The translations under genes and the position numbers were made by a program. Under the pieces are notes generated by a model, which was given only the letters and a program-made list of their open reading frames with translations, ran no database searches and was not told the DNA's origin. This document shows, piece after piece, positions 6,640-12,118 of a stretch of 12,118 nucleotides of DNA. Each line of letters starts with the position of its first letter. Position 1 is the stretch's first letter. Source of the stretch: CAIKKV01 sp044346855 (GTDB lineage: Bacteria; Verrucomicrobiota; Kiritimatiellia; CAIKKV01); NCBI GenBank assembly GCA_044346855.1, contig JBIIYJ010000154.1, positions 1 through 12,118 on the forward strand, read 5' to 3'.

Positions 6640-7890
6640 TCATCGGCTATAAGAGGCCGGCTTCTCCAGCTCGGCCAGAAGCGATTCCAGGGCGCCCCAG
6701 CCGGCATCCTTGAGGTGGATCTCGTTGATGACCAGCAGCACCAGCTGCCGGTTGTCGAGCAGGGACTTCCAGTCGGGCCGGGCCGGGTCGATGGGCCCCA
6801 TATCGATTCCGGGATCCGCCATCAGGCGGTGGGGCGCCGGGGAAAAGGACGGGGCGGGATAGGTGTAGCGCCGCTTGAAGTAATAGAGAAGATCGATCTG
6901 GCGGAAGAGCCCGGAGCGCGCCATGGCGTCGCAGATCGTCAGGGAAAAGCTGTCGCCCACCACCACCGCCTGGTGGCGGTCCCGCCATTCCGGCGGGGGC
7001 GGCGGCGGGATCGGGTAGGGCAGCCTGGCCGGGCCGCCCGGCTCGAAATGCCAGAGGTTCAGCAGGTCCCGGAGATCCTTGTCGGCCCCGAGCGGCTCGT
7101 TCATCACGATCCGGGGCTCGGCCGGGAAGCGGAACCGCAGGTCCGGCCGCCGCGCCTCCAGGCCGGCCGCCGCCTCCTGCCACACGAGCCAGGCGGCGCA
7201 GGCGCTCCAGTGTGTTCCTGTTTTAGGAAACAGGAACGGCTCGGACGCCTTGAGCTCCTGGAACAGGGCGCGCGAGTCGACAAACGGGACTCCTTGCTTT
7301 TCCAGCTCCGCGCGGATCCGGGCGTAGGCCGTGGCGGGCGAGCGGGGGGGCAGGACGAGCCCGTCGGGCAGGTGCTCCGGCAGGACCTCCGCCTTGCTCG
7401 GCGCGATGATCAGCCCGAACGCGATGCCGCGCCCGGCCAGGAGCCGTTCCAGCGCGGCGGCCCGCCCGGCGAACTGCTCCGCCTTTTTCCGGGAAAAGTC
7501 CGGCTGCCGGGCGGCGGACTTGACATAGGCCGTCTCGTACAGCCAGTGGTCCTTGCCCTGCGTGATTTCCGTGCCGCCGGCCAGGCCGATGCGGTTGAAA
7601 AGCGAATAGTTGGCCTGACAGGCCAGCCGGACGAGCAGGCCGCGGAAGCCGGCGTGGGTCTGGAGCCATTTTTCATACTGGGCGGCATAGAGCCCGTCGA
7701 ACCAGGCGGGCCAGCCGAAGACCGGCCTGGGCAGGCGCAATTCCGCGCCCACCAGAGGCGGATCGGCCGGCCAGTCCGCCAGCTGCTGGACCAGGGGCAG
7801 CCCCATCAGCACGGCGGCCAGGACCGTCAGCGCCCGCTGCAGCAGGAGCCGGCCCTTCGGAATCGCGGGTTGGAGGGGTGTTTCGGCCAT
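6640..7890 (-). CDS. AlgJ/AlgX-like SGNH-fold protein for polysaccharide O-acetylation
   Basis: This 416-aa protein has an N-terminal membrane anchor (about residues 15-37) followed by a periplasmic SGNH-like domain of the AlgJ/AlgX (DHHW) group. In known systems such proteins take an acetyl group delivered across the membrane by an MBOAT partner and place it on a polysaccharide. Visible marks are GKDHWLYET (112-120), IIAPSKAEVLPE (161-172), PKTGTHWS (222-229, His227) and VVGDSFS (310-316, Ser314). The Asp usual in the D-T-H-W motif is Gly225, so either another acidic residue serves or activity differs. A proline run (PIPPPPPP, 293-300) sits between the two motifs. It begins two bases after the MBOAT stop codon, with no clear ribosome-binding site, and is the last gene of the operon. 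Family assignment is good; the glycan substrate is unknown. Confidence 0.82.
   Translation of the reverse strand: MAETPLQPAIPKGRLLLQRALTVLAAVLMGLPLVQQLADWPADPPLVGAELRLPRPVFGWPAWFDGLYAAQYEKWLQTHAGFRGLLVRLACQANYSLFNRIGLAGGTEITQGKDHWLYETAYVKSAARQPDFSRKKAEQFAGRAAALERLLAGRGIAFGLIIAPSKAEVLPEHLPDGLVLPPRSPATAYARIRAELEKQGVPFVDSRALFQELKASEPFLFPKTGTHWSACAAWLVWQEAAAGLEARRPDLRFRFPAEPRIVMNEPLGADKDLRDLLNLWHFEPGGPARLPYPIPPPPPPEWRDRHQAVVVGDSFSLTICDAMARSGLFRQIDLLYYFKRRYTYPAPSFSPAPHRLMADPGIDMGPIDPARPDWKSLLDNRQLVLLVINEIHLKDAGWGALESLLAELEKPASYSR
7214..7237. repeat. Perfect 10-bp inverted repeat with a 4-base loop inside the SGNH-like gene
   Basis: GTTCCTGTTT (7214-7223) and AAACAGGAAC (7228-7237) are exact reverse complements around the loop TAGG. 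On the coding strand it spans codons 218-226, which encode the residues just before the active-site His227. Codons 222-226 (CCT AAA ACA GGA ACA) all end in A or T, unlike the surrounding G/C-ending codons. Confidence 0.8.
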
Positions 7891-7892
7891 GG

Positions 7893-9338
7893 TCAGAACC
7901 GGAAGTAGATGAAGGGGTTGAATCCGCCCATGGCCAGCACCATGGCGCAGGCCAGCATCAGGGCCGCGGAGAGCAGGAAGCGGCGCACGAGCGCCGGGGC
8001 CGGCAGGAGCGGTTCCCCGCCCTCCGCCTCTCCCGAGAGCAGGCGGGAGAGCCCCAGGGCGGGCCCGAAGGCGCCGAGTAGGCCGACCGCGAGCGCCAGC
8101 AGGAAGCGGGGATCCAGGAACGCGCTCCGCATCTTGCCGAGCCCGGTGGCCGCCGCCGTGGCGTTGGCCATGGACAGGAAATAGTCGCCCGCCTGCGCCA
8201 GCGTTTCCGCCCGGAACAGCACCCAGCTCAGGCAGACCAGAAGGAAAGTGGCCGGAATGGCGAGCGCCTTGGGCAACGGCCTGAAACCGCGGTCCTTGAG
8301 GAACCGGTCAACTGACAGGGCGACGCCGTGGAAGCAGCCCCACAGCACGAAGCTCCAGGCGGCGCCGTGCCAGAAACCCGAGGCCAGGAACACGATCCAC
8401 AGGTTGAAATAGGTGCGGGCGGGGGACCCCCGGTTGCCGCCCAGGGGGATGTAGAGATATTCGCGCATGAAGTTGCCGAGCGACATGTGCCAGCGCCGCC
8501 AGAACTCGGTGATGGTCGCCGAGATGTAGGGGAAGTTGAAGTTTTCCAGGAATTCGATCCCCATCATGCGGCCCAGTCCGATGGCCATGTCGGAATAGCC
8601 CGCGAAATCGTAATAGATCTGCAGCGCATAGGCGACCAGTCCCAGCCAGGCCGCGCCGCAGGGCAGTTCGTCGGGGCCGGCCCCGAAGGCGAGGTCGGCC
8701 GCCTGCCCGAGGGTGTTGGCCAGCAGCACCTTCTTCCCGAGCCCGAGGGTGAACCGCCAGAGCCCGTCGAGAAACAACCCCGTGGAATAGGAGCGCCTGC
8801 CCAGCTGAAGGTCGACGTCGTGGTAGCGGACGATCGGGCCCGCGATCAGCTGCGGGAAGAAGACGACGTAGAGGAGATAGCGGCCGTAGGAGACGGCGGG
8901 GCGGGCCGTTCCGCGGTAGACGTCCGCCAGGTAGCTGATCTTCTGGAACGTGAAAAACGAGATGCCGATGGGAAGCACGACCCGCGTCCAGGCGGCCGGC
9001 TCCAGCCCGCCCAGCGCGAGAAGGGCGTTGAACTGGTCCACGAAGAAGTTCGCGTATTTGAAGTAGAGCAGGAAGCCGAGGTTGAGCAGGACCGAGAGGC
9101 CCAGCACCCAGTTGCGGCGGCGCCCGGGAAGGCGGCCGGGCGGCAGCCAGGCGCCGGCCAGGTAGTCGGCCAGGCTTGTGGCGGCCAGCAGGAACACGAT
9201 GCGGGGCGCGCCCCAGGCGAAGAAGAGCAGGCTCGCCAGCAGGGCGGGAATGTTCCGGTAGCGCTCCGGGGTCAGGTAGTAGGCCGCGAGCGCGATCGGA
9301 AGGAAGACGAACAGGAAGAGTAGGGAGCTGAATACCAT
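7893..9338 (-). CDS. AlgI-like MBOAT membrane O-acyltransferase
   Basis: The 481-aa product is a polytopic inner-membrane protein of the MBOAT family in the AlgI branch, which passes acetyl groups from a cytosolic donor to a periplasmic acetyltransferase. About ten hydrophobic segments are visible. Family landmarks are LYFKYANFF (91-99), LPIGISFFTFQKISYL (122-137), FFPQLIAGPIVRY (160-172), YYDFAGYSDMAIG (242-254), FWRRWHMSLGNFMREYLYIPLGG (279-301) and SGFWHGAAWSFVLWG (320-334). His324 matches the family's essential histidine, and a second conserved His lies at 337. Length is typical. The ATG is one base after the kdsD stop (TGACATG) and the next gene starts two bases after its own stop, so kdsD, this gene and the SGNH-like gene form one operon. 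With no alginate genes in view, the target is more likely another surface glycan. Confidence 0.93.
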   Translation of the reverse strand: MVFSSLLFLFVFLPIALAAYYLTPERYRNIPALLASLLFFAWGAPRIVFLLAATSLADYLAGAWLPPGRLPGRRRNWVLGLSVLLNLGFLLYFKYANFFVDQFNALLALGGLEPAAWTRVVLPIGISFFTFQKISYLADVYRGTARPAVSYGRYLLYVVFFPQLIAGPIVRYHDVDLQLGRRSYSTGLFLDGLWRFTLGLGKKVLLANTLGQAADLAFGAGPDELPCGAAWLGLVAYALQIYYDFAGYSDMAIGLGRMMGIEFLENFNFPYISATITEFWRRWHMSLGNFMREYLYIPLGGNRGSPARTYFNLWIVFLASGFWHGAAWSFVLWGCFHGVALSVDRFLKDRGFRPLPKALAIPATFLLVCLSWVLFRAETLAQAGDYFLSMANATAAATGLGKMRSAFLDPRFLLALAVGLLGAFGPALGLSRLLSGEAEGGEPLLPAPALVRRFLLSAALMLACAMVLAMGGFNPFIYFRF

Positions 9339-9339
9339 G

Positions 9340-10314
9340 TCACATGATCTTGAGCCGCGGGAGGTCCTGCACGTCGATCGCCCCGAGCAGCCGGCCCGTG
9401 GTGCGGTCCACCACCAGCAGGTCGTCGATCTTGTGCGTTTCGAACAGTTTCAGCACGTCCACGGCCAGCGCCTCGGGATGGATGCAGATCGGGTTGCGGA
9501 TCATGACGTCGTCGATCCGCGCCTCCATGATCCCCGGCCGCGTGGAAAGCTGGCGGCGCAGGTCGCCGTCGGTGAAGATCCCGAGCAGCCGGCCGGCGCC
9601 GTCCACGACGCCTGCCGAGCCCGAGCGGGCGTTGGTCATGGCCAGCAGCACTTCCCGGACCGCCACGCCGGAGGGAACCGAGGCCAGCCGTTCGCCCGTG
9701 CGCATGATGTCGCCCACCCGCAGCAGGAGGGCGCGGCCGATCGCGCCGCTGGGGTGGAGCTTGGCGTAGTCCTCGCGGTTGAAGCCGCGCATTTCCAGCA
9801 GGACGATGGCCAGGGCGTCGCCGACGGCCAGGGTGACGGTGGTGGAGGCGGTGGGCGCCATGTTGAAGGGGCAGGCTTCGCGGTCGACCTGGATCGGGAT
9901 CACGATATCGCTGTGGCGGCCGAGGGAGCTGTCAGGGCAGCCCGTCAGGGCCACGATCTTGAGTCCGTTCCGGCGGACGAGGGGCAGCAGGTTGATGATC
10001 TCTTCCGACTCCCCGCTGTAGCTGAGGGCGAGGAGGGCGTCCTCGGACTTGAGGATTCCGAGGTCGCCATGCATGGCCTGGACGGGATTGAGCACCACGC
10101 TGGTGGAGCCCGTGCTGGCGAGGGTGGCGGAGATTTTTTCGGCGATCGGAAGGTTCTTGCCGATGCCGGTGACCACGATCTTGCCGCCGTTTCCGAGGCA
10201 TTGCAGGAAGAGGGCGGCGGCCCGGTCGAACCCCGGGCCAAGCCCTTCGGAGACCTTTTGCAGGGCTTCGATCTCGATCTGCATGATTTCCCGTGCCCGG
10301 GCCAGATAATCCAT
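9340..10314 (-). CDS. kdsD: Arabinose-5-phosphate isomerase, KpsF/GutQ/KdsD family
   Basis: The enzyme interconverts ribulose 5-phosphate and arabinose 5-phosphate, the first step toward Kdo of lipopolysaccharide. The 324-aa product has an SIS domain (about 35-190) followed by two CBS domains (about 203-258 and 268-322), as in the ~328-aa E. coli enzyme. Lys53 (GIGKN), Glu105 (SGESEE), Glu146 (REACP) and His187 (LHPSG) align by eye with the catalytic set of E. coli KdsD (K59, E111, E152, H193), and ACPFNMAPTASTT is a strong family mark. The frame is open to a TTG at 10332, but that codon lies at the predicted transcription start. The ATG at 10314 has GGGAG six bases upstream and was chosen. 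It leads the operon with the MBOAT and SGNH-like genes and lies downstream of lpxB. Confidence 0.94.
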   Translation of the reverse strand: MDYLARAREIMQIEIEALQKVSEGLGPGFDRAAALFLQCLGNGGKIVVTGIGKNLPIAEKISATLASTGSTSVVLNPVQAMHGDLGILKSEDALLALSYSGESEEIINLLPLVRRNGLKIVALTGCPDSSLGRHSDIVIPIQVDREACPFNMAPTASTTVTLAVGDALAIVLLEMRGFNREDYAKLHPSGAIGRALLLRVGDIMRTGERLASVPSGVAVREVLLAMTNARSGSAGVVDGAGRLLGIFTDGDLRRQLSTRPGIMEARIDDVMIRNPICIHPEALAVDVLKLFETHKIDDLLVVDRTTGRLLGAIDVQDLPRLKIM

Positions 10315-10320
10315 TGCGTA

Positions 10321-10325
10321 CTCCC
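10321..10325 (-). promoter_or_regulatory. kdsD ribosome-binding site that sets the start at 10314
   Basis: GGGAG on the minus strand is six bases before the ATG at 10314. The alternative in-frame TTG at 10332 lies upstream of this site and has no such element. Confidence 0.7.
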
Positions 10326-10338
10326 GATTCAATCTTTC

Positions 10339-10367
10339 ATAATAGTCATTCCCGAACCGGATTCCAA
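10339..10367 (-). promoter_or_regulatory. Promoter of the kdsD-MBOAT-SGNH operon
   Basis: On the minus strand TTGGAA (10367-10362) and TATTAT (10344-10339) are separated by 17 bases, matching the sigma70 consensus at 4/6 and 5/6 positions. Transcription would start near 10332, leaving an ~18-base leader with the GGGAG site. This separates the operon from lpxB upstream, although read-through from lpxB is possible because no clear terminator lies between them. Confidence 0.6.
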
Positions 10368-10423
10368 CATGCTTTTTTCAGCAGGGGGTTGAAGGGAGGA
10401 AGGCAGGGTTCAGGGAAGAAGTG

Positions 10424-10451
10424 ATCGGCAATCAGTCATCGGTGATTAGTC
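10424..10451. repeat. Two-copy imperfect 14-bp tandem repeat at the lpxB 3' end
   Basis: Copies at 10424-10437 and 10438-10451 share the pattern ATCGG-YR-AT-Y-AGTC and agree at 11 of 14 positions, with all three differences being transitions. The second copy contains the lpxB stop codon. The rest of the lpxB-kdsD gap (10368-10423) is purine-rich on the plus strand and shows no convincing terminator. Confidence 0.6.
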
Positions 10452-11591
10452 GTCACCAATTTCGTCGAGCACGCAGTCCGCGGCCCGCTCTTCCGCGCCG
10501 GGCTCTCCCAGGCGGCGGATCACGTCATCCAGCCCGTCCAGCATGGCCTGGCGCTGAGGGGTGGGGGCGAGGAGGGGGCGGAGGGCAGCGGCCAGGGAGG
10601 CCGGGGTAAGGGCGCCCTGGATCAGTTCGGGACAGACCTGTCGGCCGGCCACCAGGTTCACCATTCCGATGAAGGGCACGTGGACCAGGAGTTTGGCCAG
10701 GGCGAAGGTCAGGTGCGCCGTCCGGTAGACGACCGCCATGGGGCAGCGCATCAGGGCCGTCTCGATCGTGGCCGTTCCCGAGGCGACCGCCCCGGCGTCC
10801 GCCTGTTTCAGCACCTCGCGCGTCTTTCCACCGACCACGGCCAGCCGGCTCGGCTTCGGGCCCGCGTACCGGGCCAGCCGGCTGTTCATGGCCCCGGCCG
10901 ATTCCGCCGAGGGCGTGGCGATCAGACAGGAAAGCCCGGGTTCGTCGCGTTCCAGCCGCGCGGCCGATTCGAGCATCACCGGAAGAAGGCGGTCGATCTC
11001 ATGACGCCGGCTGCCGGGAAGAAGCGCCAGTTTCGGGGAGCCGCCCCACGGAAGCGGCTCGGCCGGCGCCGCGCGCAGCTCCCGGGCGGCGCCCACGAGG
11101 GGGTGTCCCACGAAATCCACCGCCATGCCTGAACCGGCCAGCAGATCCTTTTCGAACGGGAAGATGGTCAGCAGACGGTTGACCGAGCGGGCCATTTTCG
11201 GGATCCGCTGCCGGTTCCAGGCCCAGACCTGGGGGCAGACGTAGTAGACCACCGGAATGCCCAGTTCCCGCATCTTGCCGGCGAACCGAAGGTTGAAGCC
11301 CGGGTAGTCGACCAGGATCACGGCGGCGGGCCGGCGGCGGCGGGCTTCCTCCACCATCCGGTTGAAGACCCGATGGAAAAAGGCGAGCCGCACGATCACT
11401 TCGGTGAAGCCCATCACGGCCATGGCGGCGTTGTCCTGGACCACCTCCACGCCCGCCTTCCGCAAGTCGTCTCCCCCGACGCCGAAGAAGGCCAGGCCCG
11501 GATCGCGCTTCTGAAGGGCCCGCACGAGGCCCGCCGCCAGCATATCCCCGGAGACTTCCCCGGCGATGATCATGAGGGACCGGCCGGGCAT
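10446..11591 (-). CDS. lpxB: Lipid-A-disaccharide synthase
   Basis: LpxB (glycosyltransferase family 19) joins UDP-2,3-diacylglucosamine and lipid X (2,3-diacylglucosamine 1-phosphate) into the lipid A disaccharide at the inner face of the cytoplasmic membrane. The 381-aa product matches the usual length. It shows the N-terminal IIAGEVSGD (8-16), FFGVGGDDLRKAG, MAVMGFTEV, ILVDYPGFN with Asp95, YYVCPQVWAWNRQRI, FVGHPLV, LLPGSRRHEI (190-199) and SGTATIETAL (271-280), ending with VNLVAGRQVCPE, which holds the conserved Asn312. The ATG at 11591 overlaps the stop of the upstream oxidoreductase by one base (TGATG) and has GGAGG six bases upstream. An open frame reaching 11720 runs through the oxidoreductase gene and is not needed. 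It is translationally coupled to the oxidoreductase and followed by the separate kdsD operon. Confidence 0.97.
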   Translation of the reverse strand: MPGRSLMIIAGEVSGDMLAAGLVRALQKRDPGLAFFGVGGDDLRKAGVEVVQDNAAMAVMGFTEVIVRLAFFHRVFNRMVEEARRRRPAAVILVDYPGFNLRFAGKMRELGIPVVYYVCPQVWAWNRQRIPKMARSVNRLLTIFPFEKDLLAGSGMAVDFVGHPLVGAARELRAAPAEPLPWGGSPKLALLPGSRRHEIDRLLPVMLESAARLERDEPGLSCLIATPSAESAGAMNSRLARYAGPKPSRLAVVGGKTREVLKQADAGAVASGTATIETALMRCPMAVVYRTAHLTFALAKLLVHVPFIGMVNLVAGRQVCPELIQGALTPASLAAALRPLLAPTPQRQAMLDGLDDVIRRLGEPGAEERAADCVLDEIGDD

Positions 11592-12118
11592 CAGGAGCCT
11601 CCGGCGCGAATGTGGCGACAGACGTCCATGGCAAGCCTGAGCGCCTGGGCGGCGTGGCGGCCGTCCACGACCGGCTGATGGCGGTTGCGCACGCAGGCGA
11701 TGAACGAGGCGAGCTCGCACTCCAGCGCGTCGCTTTTCTCGATCGGCACCTCGCAGGGCACGATGGTCCCGTTTTCGCGGCGCATCATGTGGCCCGTCTG
11801 GTTCTGGTAGTCGAGCGAGACGTAGGTGTCCTGCTGGAAGACGCGGATCTTGCGGACCTTGTCCAGGCTCACCCGGCTGGCGGTGATGTTGGCCACGCAG
11901 CCGTTCTCGAAGAGGAGGCGGACGTTGGCGATGTCCTCGCTGCCGCTGAGAACCGGCACGCCGACGGCATGCAGTTCCTTGAGGGGCGACTTCACCAGGT
12001 GCAGGATGACTTCCAGGTCGTGGATCATGAGGTCGAGAACCACGCTGACCTCGGTTCCGCGCGGGGCCAGGCCGGGGCGGGGGGGCGGGAAGGGGGCGAG
12101 GCGGGTGGCTTCGATGAA
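11591..12118 (-). CDS. Gfo/Idh/MocA-family oxidoreductase, C-terminal part (5' end outside window)
   Basis: The frame is open from the right edge to the TGA at 11593-11591, giving the last 175 residues of a Gfo/Idh/MocA protein. The visible part begins FIEATRLAPF, continues through VVLDLMIHDLEVILHLV, whose His-Asp pair is the usual active-site position, then an NVRLLFENGCVANITASRV sheet segment, and ends in ECELASFIACVRNRHQPVVDGRHAAQALRLA, the typical C-terminal helix. The NAD(P)-binding Rossmann domain lies beyond the window. The GTG at 12043 is internal and is not the start. Position directly before lpxB, with a one-base overlap, suggests a role in lipid A or nucleotide-sugar metabolism. 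GnnA, an oxidoreductase of this superfamily that acts on UDP-GlcNAc, is a possible comparison, but its partner transaminase is not seen here. Confidence 0.88.
   Translation of the reverse strand, partial: FIEATRLAPFPPPRPGLAPRGTEVSVVLDLMIHDLEVILHLVKSPLKELHAVGVPVLSGSEDIANVRLLFENGCVANITASRVSLDKVRKIRVFQQDTYVSLDYQNQTGHMMRRENGTIVPCEVPIEKSDALECELASFIACVRNRHQPVVDGRHAAQALRLAMDVCRHIRAGGS

Noticed and set aside
6529..7908. Plus-strand open frame continuing past argS across the SGNH-like gene
   Set aside because: It overlaps the end of argS and runs antisense to a recognisable gene, with no family resemblance of its own.
8328..10392. Two long plus-strand open frames opposite the MBOAT and kdsD genes
   Set aside because: Both are antisense to well-conserved genes and have shadow-like composition.
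11592..11720. N-terminal extension of lpxB
   Set aside because: It is Arg/Pro-rich, overlaps the conserved oxidoreductase frame, and is unnecessary because the family's N terminus starts at 11591 with a good ribosome-binding site.

Overview
The window is high-GC bacterial DNA made of tightly packed, mostly single-copy metabolic and envelope genes. Lipid A synthesis (LpxB), an arabinose-5-phosphate isomerase that feeds Kdo synthesis (KdsD type), and an MBOAT plus SGNH-like polysaccharide acetylation pair point to a Gram-negative (diderm) organism. The taxon cannot be fixed from the sequence. The mix of genes would fit a PVC-type or deltaproteobacterial-type genome, but that is a weak inference.

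Layout from left to right. (1) 67-1446, plus strand: a flavin oxidoreductase of the berberine-bridge type with its own likely promoter. (2) 1491-4707, minus strand: guaB (IMP dehydrogenase) followed one base later by a SulP-family anion transporter with a STAS domain. (3) 4860-6584, plus strand: argS (arginyl-tRNA synthetase), divergent from guaB across about 150 bp holding promoters for both. (4) 6640-10314, minus strand: kdsD, then an AlgI-like MBOAT acyltransferase, then an AlgJ/AlgX-like protein, with 1- and 2-base gaps, reading as one operon from a good promoter at 10339-10367. (5) 10446 to the right edge, minus strand: a Gfo/Idh/MocA oxidoreductase that runs off the window and, overlapping it by one base, lpxB.

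How the genes work together: lpxB makes the lipid A disaccharide, KdsD makes the precursor of the Kdo that is attached to it, and the MBOAT/SGNH pair probably acetylates a glycan made by the same envelope pathway. The oxidoreductase upstream of lpxB may act on a nucleotide sugar of the lipid A pathway. guaB and argS are housekeeping genes in a divergent arrangement.

No mobile element, CRISPR array, tRNA or rRNA was seen, and no intergenic stretch exceeds 300 bp. I do not see a clear new system. The observations most worth checking are the kdsD-MBOAT-SGNH operon, a perfect 10-bp inverted repeat written in atypical codons across the active-site motif of the SGNH-like gene, the missing Asp in that motif, a hairpin over the argS ribosome-binding site, and a palindrome in the guaB promoter spacer.
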